A stretch of DNA of 17,154 bases from Hepatocystis sp. ex Piliocolobus tephrosceles (taxonomy: Eukaryota > Apicomplexa > Aconoidasida > Haemosporida > Plasmodiidae), in contig CABPSV020000195.1 in NCBI GenBank assembly GCA_902459845.2, forward strand, positions 1 through 17,154, in the 5' to 3' direction. The notes under the pieces were generated by a model. It was given only the letters and a program-made list of their open reading frames with translations, searched no databases and had not been told where the DNA came from. Below, piece after piece: positions 13,141 to 17,154 of this stretch. The translations under genes were made by a program, and so were the position numbers. Each line of letters opens with the position of its first letter. Positions within the stretch are counted from its first letter, which is position 1.

Positions 13141-14483
13141 TACAACATAATAACGGCGTAAAAAAAAAAAAACGGAGAAAAAAAAAAAAAAAAAAAATAA
13201 AAAAAAAAAAAAATAAATAAATAAATAAATAAAACTACATGCACCCAAGAACTCATATACTAATTTAAGCACACAAGTTTGGACGCTAGTTTTTCTATTA
13301 GACTTACGTTCACTGGAAGGAGAATATTTATTTTTAAAAAAGTATAATTTGTTAGTCACATTAATAGGGGTCAGTTCAAAGTTTTTTAATGCATCTGTTA
13401 TAGAAAAGTTTTGAGGAACCAATAAAAAAATAGATCCATTATATTTTCTATGAACAATTAATGTGTCTGAATAATATTTAGTTGTAACTACTTGTATTAA
13501 CCGATCGAGTGCCGAATCGGAAAAAACCGAAATTAAAAAACCATTTTCATTAAAAATATGTATAGTTGTATTATATATTTTTGAAGTAATAAGGGCTGTG
13601 AAAGTATCAAAAAAATTAAATACGTTAAGAAAATAACTTAATTTATCATTATTTATATTTTTATTATCTTTATTACATATAATATTATTTAAATAATTAA
13701 ATATATTAATTTTAAATTCATCTCCTAAATAAGTTAATATATGTGTATTATAATATTTAAAATAAAAATATAAATATTTTATACATACCCAATAAGTTTT
13801 TAAAAACAAGTTATTAATTATACTATCATCACCAGTAATATAATTTTTTAATAATATATATTGCTTGTCTGATTGAACTATTGTTTCAAAATTATTAACT
13901 ATAGATATATAATCTACATTTATTTTTGATGAATCTACTTGAAGTAAACTTAGTATTATTTCATATGCTTCTGAATTATCAAAAGAATATAAATTCAAAA
14001 AATTATTTAACTTTATAGGCATGTTAATTTTATTAAAATAAAGAGAAACTTTATTTACTTCATGTTCTAATTTTTCTTGTTGTAAAAATTCTTCATATAA
14101 TTTTTCTATTAACAATTTTTTTAAGTTTTGTTCATTTTTTTGTATACTATCAGTTATATATGCATGTTTAGTTAAAAATAAATATTTCATTTCTTTTATT
14201 AACATGTCATGTAATATTTTAAAAGAATCATCAACATTCAAATAAATATCTGCAAACACTTTTTCTACATATTGGGAACAGGTGTTATTATTTAAAGCTT
14301 CATGTAGATTGTTATCATATGTATAAAAATCACTAACATCTTTTATCGCTTCTGTTATGTTATTTTTTATTTTTACTTTTTTCACAAAATTACTGCTATA
14401 ATCGAGTAGAAGCTTATGTATGTTCAAAAAACCACCATACGTGATTTTTTGAACTTGTATGTTTGTCTTTTGGTTTGTGGCGA
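1..14483 (-). CDS. Giant multi-exon gene, unknown function (3' end and initiator exon missing)
   Basis: The spliced structure is complement(join(<1..7434, 7600..8325, 8665..9456, 9720..9968, 10247..10681, 10905..13082, 13308..14483)). All six introns start GTA and end AG on the minus strand, all are phase 1, and every internal exon is a multiple of three long. The product would have about 4,330 residues within the window, with no stop codon before the left edge. The protein is Asn/Lys/Ile-rich and mostly helical in character, with no obvious signal peptide or membrane segment in the parts read. Seven low-complexity tandem repeats separate globular blocks. At least four globular blocks share a common helix-strand pattern loosely like an OTU-type fold without a full catalytic set. 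I do not recognise the family; 'conserved Plasmodium protein, unknown function' would be the honest label. The exon chain is well supported; function is not. Confidence 0.88.
1314..1541 (-). repeat. 12-bp tandem repeat, 14 units, encoding GDKT, plus DEKT units
   Basis: Fourteen 12-bp units from 1314 to 1481 encode Gly-Asp-Lys-Thr. Four to five further diverged units (IGDK, DEKT three times, DDKA) follow to about 1541. Gly codons mostly alternate GGA and GGT, so the true expansion unit is partly 24 bp. Confidence 0.93.
2417..2476 (-). repeat. 12-bp tandem repeat, five units, encoding TDIG
   Basis: Five perfect 12-bp units (plus strand gcctatatcagt) encode Thr-Asp-Ile-Gly. Diverged units (TDKG, TVGG, TIRG, ADGG, TDGG) extend the array from about 2404 to 2532, consistent with an old array whose centre was recently homogenised. 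Confidence 0.93.
5350..5615 (-). other. Module 4 core, the most OTU-like copy
   Basis: The order is NYNNCFLLKRGYARFMFESY (Cys at the start of a helix), MVWLIPMLSQYFKRPISVL, DDIRLYKYND, then strands SIQILIQ and NNNMFLISPN. In OTU proteases a Cys-led helix, a W-containing helix, an I-x-V strand and a final HY-hydrophobic strand occur in this order. Here the spacing after Cys is short and the His is replaced by Asn/Met, so activity is unlikely. Confidence 0.35.
5732..5836 (-). repeat. 15-bp tandem repeat, seven units, encoding EGGSV
   Basis: Seven identical-length 15-bp units (plus strand cacactaccaccttc) encode Glu-Gly-Gly-Ser-Val. Degenerate copies (ESGSV, DSGSA) flank both sides. The tract lies immediately N-terminal to module 4 and is probably a flexible linker. 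Confidence 0.93.
6338..6655 (-). repeat. Glu-Gln/Lys-Gln repeat (EQKQ type), 6/12-bp units
   Basis: The coding strand alternates GAACAA and AAACAA hexamers, giving EQKQ and EQEQ for about 70 residues. Towards the N-terminal side it changes to EKEQ, EEEQEK and EKGKEQ. The tract is highly charged and could form a single long helix or stay disordered. The opposite strand is also open in other frames, but those are shadows. Confidence 0.93.
7435..7599 (-). other. Intron F/G (165 nt, GTAACT..GCAG)
   Basis: The donor is T|GTAACT and the acceptor TTACTTTTTTGCAG at 7436-7435. A second AG 11 nt downstream (TTACAG at 7425-7424) would break the frame, so the upstream AG is chosen. A T tract on the plus strand (7579-7590) sits next to the donor. 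Confidence 0.83.
7600..8325 (-). CDS. Exon F of the giant gene (242 codons, module 3)
   Basis: It starts after CTCACAG at 8327-8326 and ends at GAGACAT|GTAACT (7600/7599), both phase 1. It opens PRNTYLKLYRVKLQRYIKYH, a basic helix, and stays helical for about 150 residues. It ends with module 3: KNVLLHFLEILSYHFKKKI, a strand (IYFVINEHG), YDIHYF, then KIIILLNNGFAFRVYNPHS-like strands (exact reading KIKIILLNNGFAFRVYNPHS). This matches the pattern that ends exons A and B and especially module 4 in exon G. The frame's stop TAA at 7592-7594 lies inside the intron. Product function unknown. Confidence 0.87.
7640..7845 (-). other. Module 3 core, paralogous to module 4
   Basis: KNVLLHFLEILSYHFKKKI is followed by strand IYFVINEHG, YDIHYF, and closing strands KIIL-type and FAFRVYNP. 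It aligns with module 4 (LSYHFKKKI against LSQYFKRPI, then D-I-x-x-[YF]). It ends at the exon F donor. Confidence 0.4.
8326..8664 (-). other. Intron E/F (339 nt, GTAAGC..ACAG) carrying a minisatellite
   Basis: The donor GTAAGC is canonical and the acceptor is CCTCCTCACAG at 8327-8326. Most of the intron is a 22-bp tandem array, with an A run (plus strand 8350-8372) and a T run (8619-8643) on either side. It is the longest intron of the gene in the window. Confidence 0.85.
8433..8608. repeat. 22-bp minisatellite, eight exact-length units
   Basis: Units begin at 8433, 8455, 8477, 8499, 8521, 8543, 8565 and 8587. The consensus starts CATGTA and ends TACATG, which are reverse complements, so each unit and each junction is palindromic (ACATGCATGT at junctions). 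Units 4+5 and 6+7 form a 44-bp higher-order repeat with alternating variants. A partial ninth unit follows. No unit length change occurs, although several substitutions have accumulated. Confidence 0.93.
8665..9456 (-). CDS. Exon E of the giant gene (264 codons)
   Basis: It starts after CTCAG at 9458-9457 and ends at AAGAATC|GTAAGC (8665/8664), both phase 1. Translation opens HEAYTEVLNIISFIFFG, passes a short Asn/Pro loop (SSNDPPP), and continues as long helices rich in Ile, Asn and Lys. It then gives a strand-like SFLILKGPVTYSF segment and a tail KFFIQKGQLWGKN. The ATG at 9352 is internal, not a gene start, because the frame extends upstream to a good acceptor. No known domain is recognised. 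The tail loosely resembles NNCFLLKRG in exon G, just ahead of module 4. Confidence 0.86.
9457..9719 (-). other. Intron D/E (263 nt, GTAAAA..TCAG) with a 26-bp duplication
   Basis: The donor is G|GTAAAA and the acceptor CCCACGCCTCAG at 9458-9457. A T tract on the coding strand (A run 9677-9705) lies close to the donor, not the acceptor. A directly repeated 26-bp sequence with one mismatch lies at 9566-9591 and 9592-9617, followed by a TA/TG dinucleotide run to about 9656. Confidence 0.82.
9566..9617. repeat. Two adjacent 26-bp direct repeats in intron D/E
   Basis: Both copies begin catataaat and end gtaattaatgta; they differ at one position (a/c). The second copy runs into an (at)n tract. Confidence 0.9.
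9720..9968 (-). CDS. Exon D of the giant gene (83 codons)
   Basis: It starts after ATGACAG and ends at CATAAAG|GTAAAA (9720/9719), both phase 1. The first full codons are TTG CGG ACT, and the split codon with exon C reads CTT. The product is a helical, charged stretch that includes YIDEMHQNIDELSKENEI and ends LILLSQKHK. No motif is recognised. Its short length and the helical pattern suggest a bridge between globular parts. Confidence 0.82.
9969..10246 (-). other. Intron C/D (278 nt, GTAAGC..ACAG)
   Basis: The donor GTAAGC at 10246 is canonical and the acceptor is CATTATGACAG at 9970-9969. It contains a T run on the coding strand (A run 10159-10188). The acceptor lacks the long adjacent T tract seen in intron A/B, although a TTTTATTTTTTATTTTTT stretch lies about 20 nt upstream. 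Confidence 0.8.
10247..10681 (-). CDS. Exon C of the giant gene (145 codons)
   Basis: It starts after ATAG at 10683-10682 and ends at AAAATAC|GTAAGC (10247/10246), both phase 1. The encoded block starts with an acidic, Asn/Asp-rich stretch and then becomes helical, with SLITAVICGAKNKF, MNFIILNYYNNI and a second polar stretch. No motif is recognised. It continues the globular region between module 2 and module 3 and contains no tandem repeat. A small frame extension upstream of 10681 is intronic. Confidence 0.85.
10682..10904 (-). other. Intron B/C (223 nt, GTAATG..ATAG)
   Basis: The donor GTAATG follows TTTTG; the acceptor is CCAATTTTATAG. Joining gives a GAT codon across the junction and an open frame into exon C. 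The intron contains an A run at 10701-10710, an aaac/aaat tetranucleotide run to about 10733, and three near-copies of agtgtaaaaa/agtgtaaac around 10804-10833. Confidence 0.85.
10905..13082 (-). CDS. Exon B of the giant gene (726 codons, repeat linkers plus module 2)
   Basis: It starts after ACAG at 13084-13083 and ends at TTTTG|GTAATG (10905/10904); both boundaries are phase 1. In order it encodes a helical block of about 110 residues, an acidic/Asn linker, a long Ser/Asn tract (12235-12470), a mixed polar linker, a seven-residue tandem repeat (11754-11858) and a C-terminal globular block of about 330 residues. That block contains WVHYTKYL, LNQFGFTDTFTIYI, then KKNINYIN and YIIQAYNRHYYMF, and it ends at the splice site. 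The block resembles the end of exon A and is called module 2. Without splicing, the frame would stop at TAG 10896-10894, inside the intron. Product function unknown. Confidence 0.88.
10995..11195 (-). other. Module 2 core, paralogous to module 1
   Basis: It contains LNQFGFTDTFTIYILQLILK, strand KKNINYIN, YNIQNNNFENNEP, and strands LYIIQAYNRHYYMF. It is aligned with module 1 at LN-x-F-x-F-x-DTFT and again in the final strands. It ends about 30 residues before the exon B donor. RHYY is the only place among the four modules where a His occupies roughly the OTU histidine position. Confidence 0.4.
11754..11858 (-). repeat. 21-bp tandem repeat, five units, encoding a heptad GNGYTKE/QNGQTKE
   Basis: Five consecutive 21-bp units lie at 11754, 11775, 11796, 11817 and 11838. 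The coding product is a seven-residue repeat of two variants, GNGYTKE and QNGQTKE, with a degenerate flanking copy on each side. It is hydrophilic and probably disordered. Confidence 0.9.
12235..12470 (-). repeat. Ser/Asn-rich tract encoded by 3/12-bp repeats
   Basis: On the coding strand, AGTAGT, AATAAC and GGT triplets are tandemly arrayed. They give Ser runs punctuated by Asn, Thr and Gly (SSNSSSTG, SSNN, SSST types). The repeat is in frame and fades at both ends into degenerate NSSD and DISD units, as expected from slippage expansion inside a coding linker. Confidence 0.9.
13083..13307 (-). other. Intron A/B (225 nt, GTAAGT..ACAG), open frame
   Basis: It is bounded by GTAAGT and CTTTACAG on the minus strand. 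The acceptor is preceded directly by a T run of nearly 50 nt (A run at 13090-13138 on the plus strand), with further A runs at 13161-13172 and 13180-13212 and an aaat tetranucleotide run. The length is divisible by three and no stop occurs in the exon frame. Confidence 0.85.
13308..14483 (-). CDS. Exon A of the giant gene (392 codons, module 1)
   Basis: The acceptor is TTTTACAG at 14485-14484; the donor is C|GTAAGT at 13308/13307. Both boundaries are phase 1. The encoded segment is largely helical and contains the sequence NNNTCSQYVEKVF near 14265-14300. Its last 100 residues hold LNVFNFFDTFTALI, then strand-like TTIHIFNENG, then DTLIVHRKYNGSIFLLVP, ending just before the donor. This tail matches the tail of exon B by eye (9 of 14 identities over the first motif). 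There is no low-complexity repeat in this exon, unlike exons B and G. The open frame continues through the following intron, so an ORF caller would merge exons A and B and would add about 75 false residues, mostly Phe. Confidence 0.85.
13400..13645 (-). other. Module 1 core: degenerate helix-strand motif, possibly OTU-like
   Basis: Coding-strand order: LNVFNFFDTFTALITSKIYN helix, TTIHIFNENG strand and turn, a variable insert of about 30 residues, then DTLIVHRKYNGSIFLLVP strands. Similarity to module 2 is clear by eye. The OTU analogy rests on order and spacing (helix, I-x-V-type strand, final two strands); the position expected to hold the catalytic His reads Asn-Gly-Ser. Confidence 0.4.
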
Positions 14484-14665
14484 CTGTAAAATAAAAGGTT
14501 CAAATGTTGGTTTAAAAAAATAAAAAAAAAAAGCGACACAAAAAAATGAAACACGAGGGTGAAACATGGGGACATAACACGTGGACATAACATAGGGACG
14601 AAACAAAGAAATAACACAAATATTACTGTTAAAAATAGGGCATACAAAATATAAAAGATATGTAC

Positions 14666-14675
14666 AAAAAAACAT
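14666..14675 (-). CDS. Candidate initiator micro-exon of the giant gene
   Basis: Exon A has no usable start. Its frame is closed by TGA at 14502 upstream, and the first in-frame ATG downstream is only at 14205, which would discard about 93 residues. A phase-1 donor upstream is therefore needed. At 14675 an ATG followed by TTTTTTT reaches a GTACAT at 14665. This gives a 10-nt, phase-1 exon and a 182-nt intron, of similar size to the others in this gene, and would begin the protein Met-Phe-Phe-Phe-Ala-Thr-Asn. The GTACAT donor is weaker than the GTAAG-type donors elsewhere. A better-looking GTATGT donor at 14677 has no open ATG before it. Another exon further upstream is equally possible. Confidence 0.25.
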
Positions 14676-14849
14676 ACGATGTATTTACATCAAAAATAAA
14701 ACATTTGTCACATTATTTAAAAAAATAAATAAATTGTATTTTATCAGAGCTAAATTTTTTTTTTTTTTTTTTTTAACTAATGCACAAGAGTAGTTTCTTT
14801 AAAAAAAAGGAACATTTTTGAAATTAAAGCTCGATGGTTATCTACTTAT

Positions 14850-14881
14850 ATACACACATTAGAATATATACATGTGTGTAT
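14850..14881. repeat. Perfect 10-bp inverted repeat with a 12-nt loop
   Basis: Left arm ATACACACAT (14850-14859) and right arm ATGTGTGTAT (14872-14881) are exact reverse complements. They lie about 370 nt upstream of exon A, in the presumed promoter or leader of the giant gene. Function unknown; it may be chance in a CA/TG-rich stretch. Confidence 0.6.
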
Positions 14882-14928
14882 TAGAAAAGGTGACAGTTAC
14901 GTATAAACATGTGCATTTAAACAACTAA

Positions 14929-14965
<37 letters not shown>

Positions 14966-15715
14966 TTACTATCACTAGAATGTTATAAATATATATGTAC
15001 ATATATATTATCCACAAGCCTATAATTTAATACAGTATGTAATATTACCATTTTGAATCATAAGAAGGAACACTTTCAAGAATATGATTAAATTCACCAA
15101 AGACATTCTTTTCTAAAGGTATTTATGTTAACTATAGTTTTATGTTAATAAAAAGTAAGTTTAAAAAAAAAAAAAAAAAAAAAAAAGAACAAGAACAAGA
15201 TCTATCTTTAACGTTTCTTCATTTTATTTTTAGTTTAGTCATGTAGTTGTCTAGGTTTATTTAAAAAAATTAGAATAAAGCTAACAATAAATAAAAAAAA
15301 AAAAAAAAAAAAAGTTAACATAAATAAAATCACAAAAATAAAATAAAAATGAAGCATACTATGCTAAACAAAAAGGATACAACAGTAAATGAAGCGATCA
15401 TTTTTATAAGACGAAAAAAAAAAAAAATAAAAGAGAGAAGAAAGATAAAAGAAAAAAGCACAAAAAAACAAGCTAAATTGTGTATCATTAAACGAATTAT
15501 GTGTATTCCCTAAGATAAACAGAAAAAAATATATATAATTTTTTTGTTTATATTAAGATTACATTTAAATTAAAAATTTTTATAACATGAAACACTATGA
15601 TACTCCGGTTCATATTTATGGGTTAATATACTTATTACCACTTTAATCTTAATTTAAATAATAATTTAACAAAATAACTAAATAAAAAATATAAAAGCAC
15701 CAAAAATTAAACCGG

Positions 15716-15750
<35 letters not shown>

Positions 15751-16601
15751 TAGACCTAAGTGAGTCAATACATTTTTTAAATATAATCGATCCATAGTGC
15801 TAAAAAAATATATTCAAGTTAAAAAAAAAAAAAGAAGAAGAAAAGGAAGAGAAGAAGAAATAGAAGCAGAAGCACTAGTGACAAATTATATTTACTTTGA
15901 TTATAAAGAAGTATCAAAAGATATTCAAAAATATTTTAAGAATGTGCACTTAAATGCATACACAAAGTATATATTTTTGTATATATTTTGTTATAACACC
16001 AAAAATTGAGCATAACTAGATTAATTTTTTTTTTTTTTTTTAAGAACTTCTCTAAAAAAAATACATATATTATGTTATGATATTAACATAATTATGAAAA
16101 ATATATTTGTCTGTTTTTTATGTGTGCATGTGCTTCCACACATGTGTATGTTATTACATTTAGTCTATACATATATGTGTTTTTATTTTGGTATTTATAC
16201 ATTATTATATGCTTGAACGTTTACACGTTTTGCATATCTGATCGCGTGTTTGCTTATATTATTTTATTTTTTTTTTATTGCTCAATAATAATATAATGTT
16301 AATAAATATACTAAATTAAATAAAAGATGAGAAAAGAGAAAACAAGAAATTTAAGATATAAGACGAGCCAATATATCCACAATAGTATAAATAAGCTTAA
16401 ATATAGTCTGCATATGTATATGTATTACATATTATAAACTTAGCATATATAAAGAAAAACCTAAAAAGTTAAAATAGCAATAATTTACTTGAACTTATTT
16501 TTTTTTTTTTTTTTAAATATAAATTATATTCGCGTGCTCATAAAAAAAAAAAAAAAAAAAAAAAAACAAAAACAAAAAAAAAACAAATAAATAAACAATA
16601 A

Positions 16602-16636
16602 GTTAAAAAGTTAAAAAGTTAGGTATGTTAAAAAGA
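16602..16636. repeat. Short tandem gttaaaaa repeat upstream of the plus-strand frame
   Basis: Three gttaaaaa-type units in a row (agttaaaaagttaaaaagtta) are followed by a spaced fourth copy (gttaaaaaga) about 10 nt on. It lies about 250 nt upstream of the plus-strand ATG. Slippage repeat; no function inferred. Confidence 0.6.
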
Positions 16637-16889
16637 TACTTTAAAAGTTTATATTAAAAATTTCAGAAACAATTTTCTCTTTATATTGTTATAAAAAATA
16701 TAATTTATTAATCACAAATTAAGTTTTTAATTAATCTAAAAATATATATGTATAAAATATGTTTACATATATATGTATAATTTTATGTGTTCTTTTTTTT
16801 ACTTGTTTTTTTTTTTTTCTTTGTCCTATTTGCATTCTATCTTTAATGCTATTTAGCAATTTTTAAAAATATATGAATACACAAAAAAA

Positions 16890-17147
16890 ATGAAAAAAAT
16901 GAAAACAGCAAAAATGGAAAATATTACAGAAAAAAAAGAAGATACCTTTAAAACATCTAAATCATTAGATAAAATTTTAGAGATTCCGTTATTAACGCAC
17001 AAGAAATTGGCACTAAAAGTATATATTTTTACACGCATAAATTCTGATATAAATATGTATGTAACAATATGTAAACGAAACAATTTGATTTATTATTTAA
17101 AATGCACGTTCATATATATGTTACCAGGACATCTTGAGACAAAATAA
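16890..17147 (+). CDS. Start of a divergent plus-strand gene, or an 85-codon small gene; unknown
   Basis: An ATG preceded by a run of eight A's, followed by further in-frame ATGs within nine codons, is a typical Plasmodium start context. The N-terminal part is charged (MKKMKTAKMENITEKKED), then gives a more ordered LDKILEIPLLTHKKLALK. The frame closes at TAA 17145-17147. A credible donor AAAA|GTATAT at 17018/17019 would give a 43-codon first exon of phase 0; GTATGT at about 17057 is another. The more Tyr/Phe-rich residues after 17019 could therefore be intronic. No family is recognised. It is transcribed away from the giant gene. Confidence 0.45.
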   Translation: MKKMKTAKMENITEKKEDTFKTSKSLDKILEIPLLTHKKLALKVYIFTRINSDINMYVTICKRNNLIYYLKCTFIYMLPGHLETK

Positions 17148-17154
17148 AGACTTA

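Larger units (their letters stand above)
14676..16889. other. Intergenic region between divergent genes; no gene supported
   Basis: This 2.2-kb stretch is broken by repeated poly(dA:dT) tracts: T at 14757-14775, A at 14931-14961, A at 15162-15186, A at 15294-15313, T at 15718-15748, T at 16026-16041, T at 16499-16514 and A at 16542-16566. Such tracts are typical of Plasmodium promoters and untranslated regions. A short open stretch at 15797-16009 lacks any ATG. It probably holds the 5' leaders and promoters of both flanking genes, plus an undiscovered first exon of the giant gene if the micro-exon is wrong. I saw no tRNA or rRNA. Confidence 0.6.

Noticed and set aside
1..14483. Several separate minus-strand genes instead of one
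   Set aside because: Each apparent stop lies within a GT..AG interval that closes the frame in the same phase. The interruptions are only 165-339 nt, and none of the internal ATGs is preceded by an intergenic-type region.
14414..14675. Two minus-strand frames of 77 and 83 codons upstream of exon A
   Set aside because: They cross the T-rich acceptor of exon A and are very Phe/Leu-rich as expected of intron or leader sequence. Only the ATG at 14675 is kept, as a candidate micro-exon start.
15797..16009. Plus-strand 70-codon frame with a Lys/Arg/Glu-rich start
   Set aside because: It begins at GTG and contains no ATG. The charged start is a purine-rich slippage tract. An internal exon cannot be excluded, but no convincing acceptor or partner exon is visible.
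16122..16150. Inverted CATGTG/CACATG pair
   Set aside because: Arms of only six bases in a TG/CA-rich stretch are expected by chance.
16853..17083. Minus-strand 76-codon hydrophobic frame
   Set aside because: It is antisense to the plus-strand frame at 16890, ends in an Ile/Phe run and lacks a good start context; more likely a shadow.

Overview
This is an extremely AT-rich eukaryotic window. It has long homopolymeric A/T tracts in every intergenic and intronic stretch, AAAATG start contexts, short GTA..AG introns with T-rich acceptors, and coding sequence loaded with Asn/Lys and in-frame protein minisatellites. Together these point to a Plasmodium-like apicomplexan (Plasmodium sensu lato). 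I cannot name the species. There are no bacterial features, CRISPR arrays, transposons, rRNAs or tRNAs that I can support.

One giant minus-strand gene fills positions 1 to about 14,480. I reconstruct seven exons, here A to G in transcription order: A 14483-13308, B 13082-10905, C 10681-10247, D 9968-9720, E 9456-8665, F 8325-7600, G 7434-1 (running off the left edge). Every junction is a GT..AG pair, every intron is phase 1, and the frame closes across all six introns, giving about 4,330 residues with the C-terminus still missing. The initiator codon must lie in a small exon upstream of 14483; a 10-nt exon at 14675-14666 is one candidate. I do not recognise the protein by name.

The protein alternates helical Asn/Lys-rich globular stretches with seven different tandem-repeat linkers (Ser/Asn, NGYTKEG-type heptads, EQKQ, EGGSV, TDIG, GDKT and NNGSSG). 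Reading the globular parts against each other, at least four segments share one pattern: a helix, then a Lys/Arg-rich turn, I-x-hydrophobic strand, a variable loop, and two closing strands. They end exon A, exon B and exon F, and recur inside exon G. Segments 1 and 2, and segments 3 and 4, resemble each other by eye. The pattern is reminiscent of the OTU cysteine-protease fold with its catalytic residues lost, but that fold assignment is an inference.

From about 14,680 to 16,889 is an intergenic region broken up by many poly(dA:dT) tracts, probably a shared divergent promoter/5' UTR region. At 16890 a plus-strand reading frame begins in a good start context. It is probably the first exon of a divergently transcribed gene, or a small gene of 85 codons, at the right edge.
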